Below are positions 21,730 through 31,254 of a DNA stretch of 36,936 bases, piece after piece. Made by a program: the position numbers and the translations under genes. This DNA comes from Actinomycetes bacterium. Its GTDB lineage: Bacteria; Actinomycetota; Actinomycetes; JACCUZ01. Positions within the stretch are counted from its first letter, which is position 1, and each line of letters opens with the position of its first letter. The notes beneath the pieces were generated by a model, which worked only from the letters and a program-made list of their open reading frames with translations, did no database searches and was not told the origin of the DNA. The stretch is from contig DATHAP010000039.1 of the NCBI GenBank assembly GCA_035489715.1, positions 1-36,936 on the forward strand, in the 5' to 3' direction.

Positions 21730-21771
21730 ACCCTATGCGGGCACGGACGGCCGACCGCGGTCGGCTAGCGT
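21730..21771. promoter_or_regulatory. Divergent leaderless promoter pair
   Basis: Minus strand -10 TAGGGT (21730-21735), 7 nt from the ATG at 21722; plus strand -10 TAGCGT (21766-21771), 7 nt from the GTG at 21779. The two start codons are 56 bp apart. Confidence 0.65.
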
Positions 21772-21778
21772 CGGCCCG

Positions 21779-22579
21779 GTGCGCCTCGCGACGTTCAACC
21801 TGCTCGGCGGCAGGTCCGTCGCCCACGGCCGCGTCGAGGAGGTGGAGCTGCGGTCGGCGGCGTCGTCCTTGGACGCCGACGTCGTGGTGCTGCAGGAGGT
21901 CGACGGAGGGCAGCCGCGCTCGCACCACGTCGACCAGACGGCGGTCGTGGCGGACGCGATGGACGCCGCCTCATGGCGCTTCCTGCCGACCCTGCACGGC
22001 ACGCCCGGGAAGCCGTGGACGGCGGCGGCCGGCGACGGGTCCGACGAGCAGCCGCCCGGGCCGGCCTACGGCATCGGTCTGGTGTCGCGGCACCCCGTGT
22101 CGGCGTGGGCGGTACGTCGCTTCAAGCCCGCGCCGGTAGGACTGCCCCTGCTGGTGCCCGGCCAGGGGCTGATGCACGTCGACGACGAGCCGCGCGCCGC
22201 GCTGGCCGCCCGGGTCGAGACGCCCGGCGGGCCGCTCACCGTCGTGGGCACGCACCTGTCCTTCGTGCCGGGATGGAACGTCGCCCAGCTGCGCGAGCTG
22301 GTCCGGTGGGCCGGCACCCTGCCGGGGCCGCGGGTCCTGGTGGGCGACCTCAACCTGCCCGGCCGGCTCGTCGGGCTGACCACCCGGTGGACCCGGGCGG
22401 CCCGGGTGGCGACGTACCCCTCGTGGAACCCGCGTGTGCAGTTCGACCACGTGCTGCTCGAGCCCGGCACCGGGCTGACCGTGACTGCGACGCACCGGCT
22501 GCGGCTCCCGGTCAGCGACCACTGTGCCCTCGCGGTCGACCTCGGCACACTGGGCGACGCGACCGGTGGGGTGCTCTGA
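21779..22579 (+). CDS. Endonuclease/exonuclease/phosphatase-family protein
   Basis: A 266-residue EEP-superfamily protein. Visible motifs are MRLATFNLLGG (Asn7), VVVLQEVDGG (metal-binding Glu), VVGTHLSFVP (His), VLVGDLNLPG (Asp/Asn) and LPVSDHCALAVDL (Asp-His pair), so the complete Mg2+-dependent phosphodiesterase site is present. Substrate could be DNA, a phospholipid or a small phosphoester; no targeting sequence is seen, so cytosolic. GTG 21779 is set by the TAGCGT hexamer 7 nt upstream. It leads an operon with the amidohydrolase (22-bp gap) and the HhH-GPD-like gene. Confidence 0.88.
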   Translation: MRLATFNLLGGRSVAHGRVEEVELRSAASSLDADVVVLQEVDGGQPRSHHVDQTAVVADAMDAASWRFLPTLHGTPGKPWTAAAGDGSDEQPPGPAYGIGLVSRHPVSAWAVRRFKPAPVGLPLLVPGQGLMHVDDEPRAALAARVETPGGPLTVVGTHLSFVPGWNVAQLRELVRWAGTLPGPRVLVGDLNLPGRLVGLTTRWTRAARVATYPSWNPRVQFDHVLLEPGTGLTVTATHRLRLPVSDHCALAVDLGTLGDATGGVL

Positions 22580-22601
22580 CCGGCGGCACGGGAGGCAGGC
22601 C

Positions 22602-23786
22602 ATGGAGGCATGGACGGCGGGCCGGGTCTTCGACGGCGAGCAGGTGCTGCCGGCCGGGTCGGCGGTGGTGGTCGACGGTGGACAGGTCGTCGCCGTGCTG
22701 GGGCCCGGCGAGCGGGCGCCGGACGCGGCGGTGCCCGTCGACCATCCCGACGCGACGCTGCTGCCGGGACTCGTGGAGACGCACGCCCACCTGTGCTGCG
22801 ACGGCGGGCCAGGTGCCCTCGAGCGGATCCCGGACGCCTCCGACGAGGAGATGTGGTCCGTCATCGAGACGTCCCTGCGGGCCCAGCTCGCTGCCGGCGT
22901 GACGACCGTCCGCGACCTCGGCGACCGGCGCTACTCGGCCGTCGAGTGGCGCGACGCGCACGCTGGGGACGCGTCGTTCCCGAGGGTCCTCGCCAGCGGC
23001 CCGCCGATCACCACTCCGGGCGGGCACTGCGCGAACATGGGCGGCGAGACGGCCGGCGCGGGCGCGCTCCGGGCGGCGGTGCGGGCACGGGCCGAACGTG
23101 GCGTCGACGTGGTCAAGATCATGGCCAGCGGCGGGGTGAACACCGCCGGGAGCGACGCGGCCGCCCCGCAGTTCGGGGTCGGCGACCTGCGGGTCGTGGT
23201 CGAGGAGGCGCACCGGCTCGGTCTCCCGGTGACCGCCCACGCGCACTCGGTGGGCTCGGTCGGGGACGCGATCGACGCGGGCGTGGACGCGGTCGAGCAC
23301 GCGACGTTCGTGACCGGGACCGGGTTCGCGCCGGACCCGACGGCCGTTGCGCAACTCGCCGCCCGCCGGCTCCCGGTCTGCCCGACCCTGGGGATCGTGC
23401 CCGGCGTGACACCACCGCCTGCCGTCCTCGAGATGATGCGGCGCACCGGCATGACGACGGAGAGCCGGGCGGCGATGTTCGCCGACCTGCACCACGCCGG
23501 GGTCCTGCTCGTGTCGGGCTCCGACGCCGGCATCAACCCCGGGAAGCGGCACGGTGTGCTGCCCGAGGCCCTGGTGCAGCTCGCGCAGGCCGGCGTGCCC
23601 GTCGTCGACGTCCTGGCCAGCGGCACCTCGCGCGCGGCTGACGCCCTCGCCGTCGGTGACCGGACCGGTCGCCTCCGCGCCGGCCTCGACGCCGACCTGC
23701 TCGTCGTACGCGGCGACCCGATCGTCGACGTCACGCGGCTGCGCGACGTGCTCGCGGTCGTCGCGCGCGGCCGGCGAGTGGCCTGA
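22602..23786 (+). CDS. Amidohydrolase (imidazolonepropionase/prolidase-like)
   Basis: A 394-residue amidohydrolase-superfamily enzyme. Motifs: LLPGLVETHAHL (His61, His63), GVTTVRDLGD, VDVVKIMASGGV (carboxylated Lys), PVTAHAHS (metal His), VEHATF and LLVSGSDAGI (catalytic Asp), then the RTGRLRAGLDADLLVVRGDP beta-sandwich return. This is the binuclear metal subtype that hydrolyses amide or peptide-like bonds, including Xaa-Pro and acyl-arginine compounds; the substrate is not predictable. ATG 22602 has GGGAGG ~8 nt upstream; the frame's earlier start at 22524 overlaps the preceding gene. Confidence 0.9.
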   Translation: MEAWTAGRVFDGEQVLPAGSAVVVDGGQVVAVLGPGERAPDAAVPVDHPDATLLPGLVETHAHLCCDGGPGALERIPDASDEEMWSVIETSLRAQLAAGVTTVRDLGDRRYSAVEWRDAHAGDASFPRVLASGPPITTPGGHCANMGGETAGAGALRAAVRARAERGVDVVKIMASGGVNTAGSDAAAPQFGVGDLRVVVEEAHRLGLPVTAHAHSVGSVGDAIDAGVDAVEHATFVTGTGFAPDPTAVAQLAARRLPVCPTLGIVPGVTPPPAVLEMMRRTGMTTESRAAMFADLHHAGVLLVSGSDAGINPGKRHGVLPEALVQLAQAGVPVVDVLASGTSRAADALAVGDRTGRLRAGLDADLLVVRGDPIVDVTRLRDVLAVVARGRRVA

Positions 23787-23829
23787 GGCGACACCCGGCG
23801 GTCGGCGACGGCCGTGGGACGATGCCGGC

Positions 23830-24399
23830 ATGGGCTTCCAGATGACGGGCCTGCCAGAGGCTGACGCCGTGCTCGACGAGCACCCGTTCGCGATCGTGAT
23901 GGGCATGATGCTCGACCAGCAGTACGGCATGGAGCACGCCTTCCGGGGCGGCTGGAAGGTGTTCAGCCGGCTGGGGACGCTGGACCCGGCGGCGGTCGCC
24001 GCTGCCGACGCGGACGAGTTCAAGGCGCTGTGCAGCACACCGCCGGCGATCCACCGCTACCCGGGGTCGATGGCGGCGCGGCTGCAGGAGCTGGCGGCGG
24101 TCGTCGAGGAGCAGTACGGCGGCGACGTCACCCGGCTCTGGACCGAGGCGTCGACCGGCAAGGAGCTGCTCCGGCGGGTGCAGGCGCTGCCCGGCTTCGG
24201 CAAGCAGAAGTCGCAGATCTTCGTGGCCCTGCTGGCCAAGCAGCTCGGCGTCCGGCCGCAGGGCTGGGAGGCCGTCGCGGGCGACTACGCCCTGGAGGGC
24301 TACCGCTCGGTCGCCGACGTCGTGGACCCGGGGTCGCTGCAGAAGGTCCGCGAGTTCAAGGCCCAGAAGAAGGCTGCCGCCAAGGCGTCGGCCGGCTGA
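23830..24399 (+). CDS. HhH-GPD-type base-excision-repair family protein
   Basis: A 189-residue protein of the small actinobacterial HhH-GPD group (TIGR03252-like): MGMMLDQQYGMEHAF near the N-terminus, TPPAIHRYPGSMAARLQEL, and the helix-hairpin-helix VQALPGFGKQKSQIFVALL. The Asp that activates glycosylases ~20 residues after the hairpin is not evident (the segment reads QLGVRPQGWEAV), so glycosylase activity is doubtful. The C-terminus is Lys/Ala-rich. ATG 23830 has GACGAT 6 nt upstream, so it may have its own leaderless promoter besides read-through from the amidohydrolase. Convergent with adnB. Confidence 0.85.
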   Translation: MGFQMTGLPEADAVLDEHPFAIVMGMMLDQQYGMEHAFRGGWKVFSRLGTLDPAAVAAADADEFKALCSTPPAIHRYPGSMAARLQELAAVVEEQYGGDVTRLWTEASTGKELLRRVQALPGFGKQKSQIFVALLAKQLGVRPQGWEAVAGDYALEGYRSVADVVDPGSLQKVREFKAQKKAAAKASAG

Positions 24400-24441
24400 C
24401 CGACGCGACGGCGGCGTGTCGATCGACCGCGGTGGGTGCCT

Positions 24442-24498
24442 TCCGGATCGGTGCGCCTGCCGGCCGCCCAGCGGGCTCGTCACGGACGCTGATCCGGA
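24442..24498. terminator. Inverted repeat between convergent genes
   Basis: TCCGGATC (24442-24449) and GATCCGGA (24491-24498) are perfect 8-bp arms in the 157-bp gap between the convergent HhH-GPD-like and adnB genes. The 41-nt loop is long and no T-run follows, so a bidirectional terminator role is only positional. Confidence 0.3.
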
Positions 24499-24556
24499 GG
24501 GGACGCACCGCACGGTCCGCGAGCGCGGGCAGTCCGATAGCCGTGAGCGGGCGGTG

Positions 24557-27500
24557 TCAGCGGGCCGGGTGCGGCGCGGCCGGGACCGACCTCAGCAGAG
24601 CGACGATGCCGTCGTGGTCGAGCAGGTCGGCCGGCCGGACCGTCTGCTCGTGCGCGACGTAGTGGAACGCCGCCCGGATCCGGTGCAGCGGCGTGCCGGT
24701 GACGTGGTGCCAGGCGAGCCGGTAGACCGCCAGCTGCACGGCCGCCGCGACGGCCTCGTCCCCGGTCGGCGGCAGACCGGTCTTCCAGTCGACGACGTCG
24801 ACGAGCCCGCCGTCGCTGTCCGACGCATCGGTGAAGACCGCGTCGCACCGGCCGCGCAAGGTCAGCCCGTCGACCACCACGTCGAACGGGAACTCCACCT
24901 CGGCCGGCACCCGGGACGCCCACTCGCTGCGCCGGAACGCGTCCTGCAGGGCGAGCAGGTCGTCGTCGGGCTCGGCCGACTCGTCGGCCGACCCGGGCAG
25001 CTCGTCGACGTCGATCAGCCGCTGCTGCCCCCACAGCTGCTCCAGCCAAAGGTGGAACCGGGTGCCCCGCCGCGTCTGCGGTGCCGGCGGCCGCGGCAGC
25101 GGACGGCGCAGTGACCGGGCGAGGCGCACCGGGTCCCGGCGCAGCTCGACCAGCTGGGAGACCGACAGCCGCCCGGGCAGCTCGACCACGGGCCCGTCGT
25201 CACCGCGGCGGGTCCGCGCAAGCTCGGCCAGCAGCAGCTCGAGCTCGCGGTCCCAGGCGGCGACCCGGTCGCCCAGGTCGTCGCCGGTGAGCACGCCACT
25301 GGTGACCGGACAGCTGGTGGTGCCACCGCCGGCGGCCTCGTGCCGGACGGGGCGACCTGCGGCGGCCCGGACCGACGCGGCGGCACCGGCCACAGCGGCC
25401 CGCCGGGGACCGAGCGGGTCGTAGGGCCACTCGCCGGCGACCGGCTCGGCGATCATCGGGTTGGTGTCACCCTCAGCCGGCGCCGGTGCCCAGGTGTCGA
25501 CGGTGCCCTCGCCCTTGGCGCACAGCGCCTGGATCTCGTCGAGCAGCCCGGACGGGCCGCGCGGCTTCCGGGTGGTGTCCCACCAGTAGCCGGAGCACGC
25601 GAGCAGTGATCGCGCGCGGGTCACCGCGACGTACGCCAGGCGGCGCTCCTCGAGCGCGCCGCGGGCGCGGCAGGCCTCACGGAACGACTCGATCCGCGCC
25701 TTGGCGTCGTCCTGGTCGGTGCCGCCCTGCCAGTCCAGCTCGGGCAGCTCGTCGCGGTCGCCGCGCAGCGGGAACGGCAGCGTCGCGAGCTGCTTGCTCC
25801 AGTCGGCGACCGGCCGGCCGCCCACCGGGAAGACGTCCTGGGTCAGACCCGCGACGAAGACGGCGTCCCACTCGAGCCCCTTGGCCGCGTGCACCGTCAT
25901 CAGCTGCACCCGCTGGCCGTCGGGCTCGGCCACGTCGACCTCGAGCCCGCGCTCCTGGTCCATCGCCGCGTCGAGGTAGGCGAGGAAGGCGACCAGCCCC
26001 GGGTCCTCCCCCGACGCCACGAAGTCCTCGGCGACCTCGACGAACCGGTCCACGTCGAGCAGCGCATCGACCGACCGCACCCCCGGCCGGGAGGCCAGCT
26101 CGACGTCGAGATCGATGGCCCGCACGACCGTCGTCACGAGGTCGGGCAGCGAGGAGGACGTCCAGCGGCGGAGCCGGCGGAGCTCGTCCCGCAGCCGGAC
26201 CAGCCGGGCGTGCCCGCCCGCGGAGTACGCCGTGGCCGGGCCCGGGTCGTCGAGCGCGTCGACCAGGCTGCGCTCGTCGACCGTGTCGTAGTCGGGCTCG
26301 CCCGCCGCCTCGTCGGGCTCGCCCGCCGCCTCGCCGGGCTCGCGGGACGTCGCGGGGTCACCGGCCACCGACGGCAGGCGGCCGGTGGACACCGCGATCT
26401 GCCGGGCCCGCCGACCGAGCGCGTCGAGATCGCGCGGGCCGATCCGCCACCGCGGCCCGGTGAGCAGCCGCAGCAGCGCTCCGCCGGCAGAGGGGTCGGC
26501 CAGCACCCGCAGCACGCAGACGATGTCCACGACCTCGGGCCGGGTGAGCAGTCCGCCGAGCCCGACCACCTCGCACGGCACACCGCGCTCGCGCAGCGCG
26601 GCGTCGAGACGGGCGAAGTGCGACCGCTTGCGGGCCAGCACCGCGATCTCGCCCCAGGCGACCTCCGTGCCGGTCGGCGAGGTCGCGGCGTCGCCCAGCG
26701 CGCGGACCCGGTCGGCGACCCACTCCGCCTCGTCGGCGAGCGAGTCGAGCAGCGCGACGACGACCTCGCCCTGCCCCTCGCGGCCGGGCCCCGGTCGCAG
26801 CGGCGCGTCGACCTCGCCCAGCGCGCCGCGCACCGGGATGCCGTCGGCGACCAGGTTGGCCGCCCCGAGGATGCCCTCGCCGTTGCGGAAGCTCATCGTC
26901 AGCGAGCTGCTGCCGGTGGGTCCGTCGCCGGCGAAGTCGTCGCCGAACCGCTCCAGGTTGCCCGCGCTGGCCCCGCGCCAGCCGTAGATGGACTGCCGCG
27001 GGTCGCCGACCGCGGTCACCGCGTGGCCGGCGCCGAACAGCGACGTCAGCAGGACCCGCTGCGCCTCGCCGGTGTCCTGGTACTCGTCGAGCAGCACGGC
27101 GCCGAAGCGGCCACGCTCGATCTCGGCCACCTCGGGATGGTTGCGGGCGATGCGCGCGGCGATCGCGACCTGGTCGCCGTAGTCCATCGCCCCGTGCGCC
27201 CGCTTGTAGGCGGTGTAGCGCTCGACGAGCGGCAGCAGCGCGGCCCGGGACGTGAGCGACGAGAGCAGCTCGGACACCGGCTTCGGCACCCCCTTGCTGC
27301 GCTGGCCGTCCGCTCGCGGCAGGGAGAGCAGGTGGGCTCGCACCCGCTCGGTCAGCACCCGCACGTGGTCGGGCTCGCGCAGGTGCTCGGCCAGCTCGCC
27401 CGAGAGGTCGAGCACGTCGGCGATCACGGTGGAGACGGCCCGGTCGACGGCGACCAGGTCACCGGCCTCGTCCTCGTAGGACTCGACCACCCGCGCGGCG

Positions 27501-27997
27501 TACTGCCACCCGACGGCCTCGCCGACCAGGCGGGTGTCGGGCTCCAGCCCGATGCGCAGGGCGTGCTCGCCGACCAGCGCTGCGGCGTACGAGTGGTAGG
27601 TGATGACCGTCGGCTCGCCGGTCGCCAGCGCCGCGGCGACGTCGTCGGTCAGGAACGGCGCCTGCTCGTGGGCGTGCTGCAGCCGGTGCAGCATCCGCCG
27701 CACCCGCTCGCCGAGCTCGGCCGCCGCCTTGCGGGTGAAGGTCAGGCCGAGGACGCGGTGCGGCTCGACCTTCCCGTTGGCCACCAGCCAGACGACGCGC
27801 AGGCCCATCGTCTGGGTCTTGCCGGACCCGGCGCCGGCCACCACGACGTGCGGGCGCATCGGCGCGCGGACCGCCTCGGCCTGCTCCGCCGTGGGCAGCG
27901 AGTCCAGCCCGAGCCGGCTGGCCAGCTCGACCGGGGACAGGTCGCGGCCCGGTGCCGGCTCGAGGTCGACGGCGTCGAACAGGCTGGGCTGGCTCAC
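24557..27997 (-). CDS. adnB: AdnB: UvrD-like helicase-nuclease subunit
   Basis: An 1146-residue protein. SF1A helicase motifs: Walker A VVVAGAGSGKT (51-61), ITYHSYAAAL, VLLDEYQDTGE (II), GDPRQSIYGWRG (III), MTVHAAKGLEWDAVF (V), YVAVTRARSLL (VI). The C-terminal RecB-type nuclease shows TRRGTRFHLWLEQLW, GRCDAVFTD, VDVVDWKTG and VQLAVYRLAW. No Fe-S cysteine set is present. With AdnA it forms the heterodimeric double-strand-break resection machine that replaces RecBCD/AddAB in actinobacteria. GTG 27997 overlaps the adnA stop by 4 nt, giving coupled equimolar synthesis. A 21-bp repeat encodes EAAGEPD units in a linker. Confidence 0.93.
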   Translation of the reverse strand: MSQPSLFDAVDLEPAPGRDLSPVELASRLGLDSLPTAEQAEAVRAPMRPHVVVAGAGSGKTQTMGLRVVWLVANGKVEPHRVLGLTFTRKAAAELGERVRRMLHRLQHAHEQAPFLTDDVAAALATGEPTVITYHSYAAALVGEHALRIGLEPDTRLVGEAVGWQYAARVVESYEDEAGDLVAVDRAVSTVIADVLDLSGELAEHLREPDHVRVLTERVRAHLLSLPRADGQRSKGVPKPVSELLSSLTSRAALLPLVERYTAYKRAHGAMDYGDQVAIAARIARNHPEVAEIERGRFGAVLLDEYQDTGEAQRVLLTSLFGAGHAVTAVGDPRQSIYGWRGASAGNLERFGDDFAGDGPTGSSSLTMSFRNGEGILGAANLVADGIPVRGALGEVDAPLRPGPGREGQGEVVVALLDSLADEAEWVADRVRALGDAATSPTGTEVAWGEIAVLARKRSHFARLDAALRERGVPCEVVGLGGLLTRPEVVDIVCVLRVLADPSAGGALLRLLTGPRWRIGPRDLDALGRRARQIAVSTGRLPSVAGDPATSREPGEAAGEPDEAAGEPDYDTVDERSLVDALDDPGPATAYSAGGHARLVRLRDELRRLRRWTSSSLPDLVTTVVRAIDLDVELASRPGVRSVDALLDVDRFVEVAEDFVASGEDPGLVAFLAYLDAAMDQERGLEVDVAEPDGQRVQLMTVHAAKGLEWDAVFVAGLTQDVFPVGGRPVADWSKQLATLPFPLRGDRDELPELDWQGGTDQDDAKARIESFREACRARGALEERRLAYVAVTRARSLLACSGYWWDTTRKPRGPSGLLDEIQALCAKGEGTVDTWAPAPAEGDTNPMIAEPVAGEWPYDPLGPRRAAVAGAAASVRAAAGRPVRHEAAGGGTTSCPVTSGVLTGDDLGDRVAAWDRELELLLAELARTRRGDDGPVVELPGRLSVSQLVELRRDPVRLARSLRRPLPRPPAPQTRRGTRFHLWLEQLWGQQRLIDVDELPGSADESAEPDDDLLALQDAFRRSEWASRVPAEVEFPFDVVVDGLTLRGRCDAVFTDASDSDGGLVDVVDWKTGLPPTGDEAVAAAVQLAVYRLAWHHVTGTPLHRIRAAFHYVAHEQTVRPADLLDHDGIVALLRSVPAAPHPAR
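26291..26342. repeat. 21-bp tandem repeat inside adnB (2.5 copies)
   Basis: Two perfect 21-bp copies (26291-26311 and 26312-26332) and a partial third, coding on the minus strand for repeated EAAGEPD heptads. The repeat lies in a charged linker absent from the conserved helicase motifs and keeps the frame. Confidence 0.85.
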
Positions 27998-30900
27998 GAC
28001 GTCAACGCCCGGCCGTCGTCCTGCACGGGGCACGACGTCCGCACCGGGCAGCGCGTGCAGTACCGGTTGGACACGGCGTCGAAGGCGGACCCGGCCATCC
28101 CCTCGGCGACGTCGAGGACCAGCTCCCGCGCCCATCCCGGGTCGCCGCCGTCGCCGAGCGCCGGCTGCGCCTGCACCGCGCCGTTGACGCCGCCACCGCC
28201 CCCCACCTGCACCAGCTCGGCGCCCCCGCTCTCGGTCAGCCCGAGGTGCGCGAAGGCGCCGGCGTCGACCGCGAGCTGGTACGTCGCGAGCTGGCTGTGC
28301 CGGGCGACCTCGTCCTTGCCGGGCTTGCTGGACGCGGACCCGGTCTTGAGGTCGACGACCACCCCGCGGCCGAGGTCGTCGCGCTCGATCCGGTCGACCC
28401 GGCCACCGAGCCGGGCCCGGCCGACGCTGGCCGTGAACTCCTCCTCGACGGCGACCAGGTCGCGGGTGCTGCCCGCCAGCCAGGACGCCAGCCGGCGGAC
28501 CATCGCCTCGGCCCTGCCGCGCTCGCGGCCGGCGACCCAGCCGGTGCCCAGGTCGACGGTGCGCATCAGCTCGTCGAGCCGGGTGAGCAGTGCCTCCTCG
28601 GTGCTCGACGCGGCGTCGAGGGCTCCCTCGGCGACCGCGTGCACCAGGGTGCCGACGTTCTGCGACGCGCCGCTGGTCTCCGCACCGCCGACGTGCTCCA
28701 GGAACCACCGCAGCCGGCAGCGCTGGAACGACTCGACCTTCGAGGGACTGACCGCCACCTCCTGGTCCGGGTCGCGGACCGGCCGGTCGTCCGAGAGCTC
28801 GGGCAGGCCCCACCAGCCGGCCGGGTCGGCGCCCCGCGCGCCGGCCGCGGCGAGCACGGCCAGCCGTTGCGCCGCCGCTTCGCGGAGCCGACCCGCCGGC
28901 TCGTCGCCCACCGCGGCCTGGCGCAGGTCGGCGACCAGGCCGGTCAGGCTCAGCGGGCGCTGCACCGTCGTGAGCGGGCGGACCTCCACCTCGCGGGGCA
29001 GCGGGTCGAGCTCGTCGAGGAACCGCGACGGCGACAGGCCCTCCCGCTCGCTGGTCACCGCGGTCACCAGCAGCGAGCGCCGGGCCCGGGTGACCGCGAC
29101 GTAGAACAGCCGCCGCTCCTCCTCGAGCAGCCGGTTGAGCGTGGTCGCGGTGGCGACCGGGGTCGGGACCAGCCGGTCGTCCCGGCCGTCGGCCCCGCGA
29201 CGGCCCGCTGCGGTCGCCGCGTCGCCCGCGGGACCGCCGCGGCGCAGCAGGTCGACCAGCCGCTCCGAGCCGAGGAACGACCCGCGCATCCGCAGGTCCG
29301 GCCAGGTGCCCTCCTGCACCGCCGGGACGCAGACCACGTCCCACTCCAGGCCCTTGGCGGCGTGGGCGGTGAGCACCTGCACCGCGTCGGTGGCCGGTGC
29401 TCTCGGCGCCAGGTCCTCGCCCGGGATCTGCTGCCCGAGCAGGTGGTCGAGGAAGACCTCCGGCCCGGCCGCCGGCAGCCGGTCGCAGAACCGGGCCGCC
29501 GCCTCGAACAGCGCGACAACCGCGTCGAGGTCGCGGTCGGCCGCCTCGCCGGCCTGCCCGCCCTCGAGGCTGGCCCGCTCCCAGCGCTCCGCGAGCCTGG
29601 TGTGCGACCACACCGCCCAGAGCACGGCCTCGGCGGTGGCTCCCGGCTCGGCCGCCGCCGACCGGGAGATGGCCAGCAGCTCGGCGACCCGCTGGGCCGG
29701 CCGCACCGCGCGGGTGTCCAGCGTCACCAGCTCGACCGGCTCCAGCAGCGCCTCGACGAGCAGCGGCCCGGACGCCCGCCCGCCGCCGGCGGCGAGCTCG
29801 GCCCGGCGCAGCTCCTGCCGCAGCCGGCGCAGCGCCATGACGTCGGCACCGCCCAGTGCGGACGTGACGAGCTCGACGGCGCTGTCCTCGTCGAGCCGGC
29901 CGGGCTCGACCGCGCAGGTGAGCAGCGCGAGCAGCGGCCGGACCGCCGGCTCCTGGGTCAGCGGCACCTCGTCGCCGGGCACCTCGACCGGCACGCCCGC
30001 CGCGAGCATCGCCCGGCGCAGCACCGGCATCGAGCGGGCGGTCGACCGGACCAGCACCGCCATCCGCGACCAGGGCACGCCGTCGACCAGGTGGGCCTGG
30101 CGCAGGTGGGCGGCGACCTGCGCCGCCTCCTGGGTCTCCGACCGCAGCACCGCCACCGAGACCGTGCCGTCGGGCAGGTCGCCCGCCGGGACCAGGTCGC
30201 GGTGCCGACCACGACCGCCGAGACCGTGGGCGACCCGCCGCGACGCGGTCAGCAGCGCCGGCCCGGCCCGCCGGCCCGCCCGCAGCGACAGCACCGGTGC
30301 CGGCGAGCCGTCGGGCGCGGGGAACACCTCGGGGAAGTCTCGGATGCCGTCGACGTCGGCCCCGCGGAAGCCGTAGACCGACTGGTCGGGGTCGCCGACG
30401 GCCACCAGGTCGCGGCCGCCGCCACCGAGCAGCCGCAGCAGCTCGACCTGGGCCGGGTCGGTGTCCTGCAGCTCGTCGACGAAGACGACCGGCCGGGCGG
30501 CCCGCTCGGCGTCGAGGAGCTCCGGCTGGCGCAGCCAGAGCCCGACGACGGCCCGGATGAGCTCCGCCGGGTCGTACGCCGCGGCGTCGCGCAGCGCGGT
30601 CACCCCGGCGTACTGCCGCATGAAGCGCGCCGCCGCGCGCCAGTCGTCGCGGCCCTCGCGGCGGCCGAGCCGCTCGAGCTCGGCGGGGCTGACACCGCGC
30701 TCGTAGGCCCTCATGACCAGGTCGCGCAGCTCCTGGGCGAAGCCGCGGGTCGGCAGCGCCGCCCGCAGCCGCTCCGGCCAGCCGCCCGCCCCGGCCTCGA
30801 GGTCACCGGCCAGCAGGTCGCGCACCACCAGGTCCTGCTCGGGGCCCGACAGCAGCCGGGGCGCCGGCTCGCCGCGCAGCGCGGCCTCGCGCCGCAGCAG

Positions 30901-31254
30901 ACCGAACGCGTAGGAGTGAAAGGTGCGGGCCAGCGGCTGCTTGGTCGCGCGGCCCAGCCGGGCGGTGACCCGGGCCCGCAGCTCCGCCGCCGCCCGCCGG
31001 CCGAAGGTCAGGACGAGGACCTGCTCGGGGTCGAGCCCCTCGTCGATCCGGGCCGCGACCGCCTCGACGATGGTCGTGGTCTTGCCGGTGCCGGGGCCGG
31101 CCAGCACGAGCAGCGGCCCGCCCCGGTGGTCGACCACGGCCTGCTGCGCCTCGTCGAGCTCGGGGACCACCACCGGGCGCGGCGCCGGCCGGACCAGTCG
31201 GTAGGCGGGTGTCTCGGGTGGCACGCGGGCCATCCCACCACGCCCCCTGGACAT
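27994..31254 (-). CDS. adnA: AdnA: UvrD-like helicase-nuclease subunit with Fe-S nuclease
   Basis: A 1086-residue protein. Helicase motifs: VLAGPGTGKTTT (Walker A ~50-59), LTFGRRAAAEL, FVDELQDTDPAQ (II), GDPDQSVYGFRG (III), LTAHAAKGLEWDVV (V), YVAVTRARRSLL (VI). The C-terminal nuclease has GRVDRIERDD, VVVDLKTG and QLATYQLAVD. Cysteines in ESFQRCRLRWFLEH and in YCTRCPVRTSCP form an AddB-type 4Fe-4S staple. Both subunits keep Walker A and DE residues. ATG 31254 is the outer start; ATG 31233 (MARVPPETP) is equally possible. First gene of the adnAB operon, divergent from the aldo/keto reductase with ~30 bp between starts. Confidence 0.93.
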   Translation of the reverse strand: MSRGRGGMARVPPETPAYRLVRPAPRPVVVPELDEAQQAVVDHRGGPLLVLAGPGTGKTTTIVEAVAARIDEGLDPEQVLVLTFGRRAAAELRARVTARLGRATKQPLARTFHSYAFGLLRREAALRGEPAPRLLSGPEQDLVVRDLLAGDLEAGAGGWPERLRAALPTRGFAQELRDLVMRAYERGVSPAELERLGRREGRDDWRAAARFMRQYAGVTALRDAAAYDPAELIRAVVGLWLRQPELLDAERAARPVVFVDELQDTDPAQVELLRLLGGGGRDLVAVGDPDQSVYGFRGADVDGIRDFPEVFPAPDGSPAPVLSLRAGRRAGPALLTASRRVAHGLGGRGRHRDLVPAGDLPDGTVSVAVLRSETQEAAQVAAHLRQAHLVDGVPWSRMAVLVRSTARSMPVLRRAMLAAGVPVEVPGDEVPLTQEPAVRPLLALLTCAVEPGRLDEDSAVELVTSALGGADVMALRRLRQELRRAELAAGGGRASGPLLVEALLEPVELVTLDTRAVRPAQRVAELLAISRSAAAEPGATAEAVLWAVWSHTRLAERWERASLEGGQAGEAADRDLDAVVALFEAAARFCDRLPAAGPEVFLDHLLGQQIPGEDLAPRAPATDAVQVLTAHAAKGLEWDVVCVPAVQEGTWPDLRMRGSFLGSERLVDLLRRGGPAGDAATAAGRRGADGRDDRLVPTPVATATTLNRLLEEERRLFYVAVTRARRSLLVTAVTSEREGLSPSRFLDELDPLPREVEVRPLTTVQRPLSLTGLVADLRQAAVGDEPAGRLREAAAQRLAVLAAAGARGADPAGWWGLPELSDDRPVRDPDQEVAVSPSKVESFQRCRLRWFLEHVGGAETSGASQNVGTLVHAVAEGALDAASSTEEALLTRLDELMRTVDLGTGWVAGRERGRAEAMVRRLASWLAGSTRDLVAVEEEFTASVGRARLGGRVDRIERDDLGRGVVVDLKTGSASSKPGKDEVARHSQLATYQLAVDAGAFAHLGLTESGGAELVQVGGGGGVNGAVQAQPALGDGGDPGWARELVLDVAEGMAGSAFDAVSNRYCTRCPVRTSCPVQDDGRALTS

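Noticed and set aside
25886-26000. Possible repeat or CRISPR-like pattern in the adnB coding region
   Set aside because: Only codon-bias periodicity (gtcgac/ctcgag words); no constant repeat with variable spacers anywhere in the window.
27998-29611. N-terminal extension of the adnB frame over adnA
   Set aside because: No domain and shadow composition; the GTG at 27997 overlaps the adnA stop by 4 nt, the usual coupled junction.
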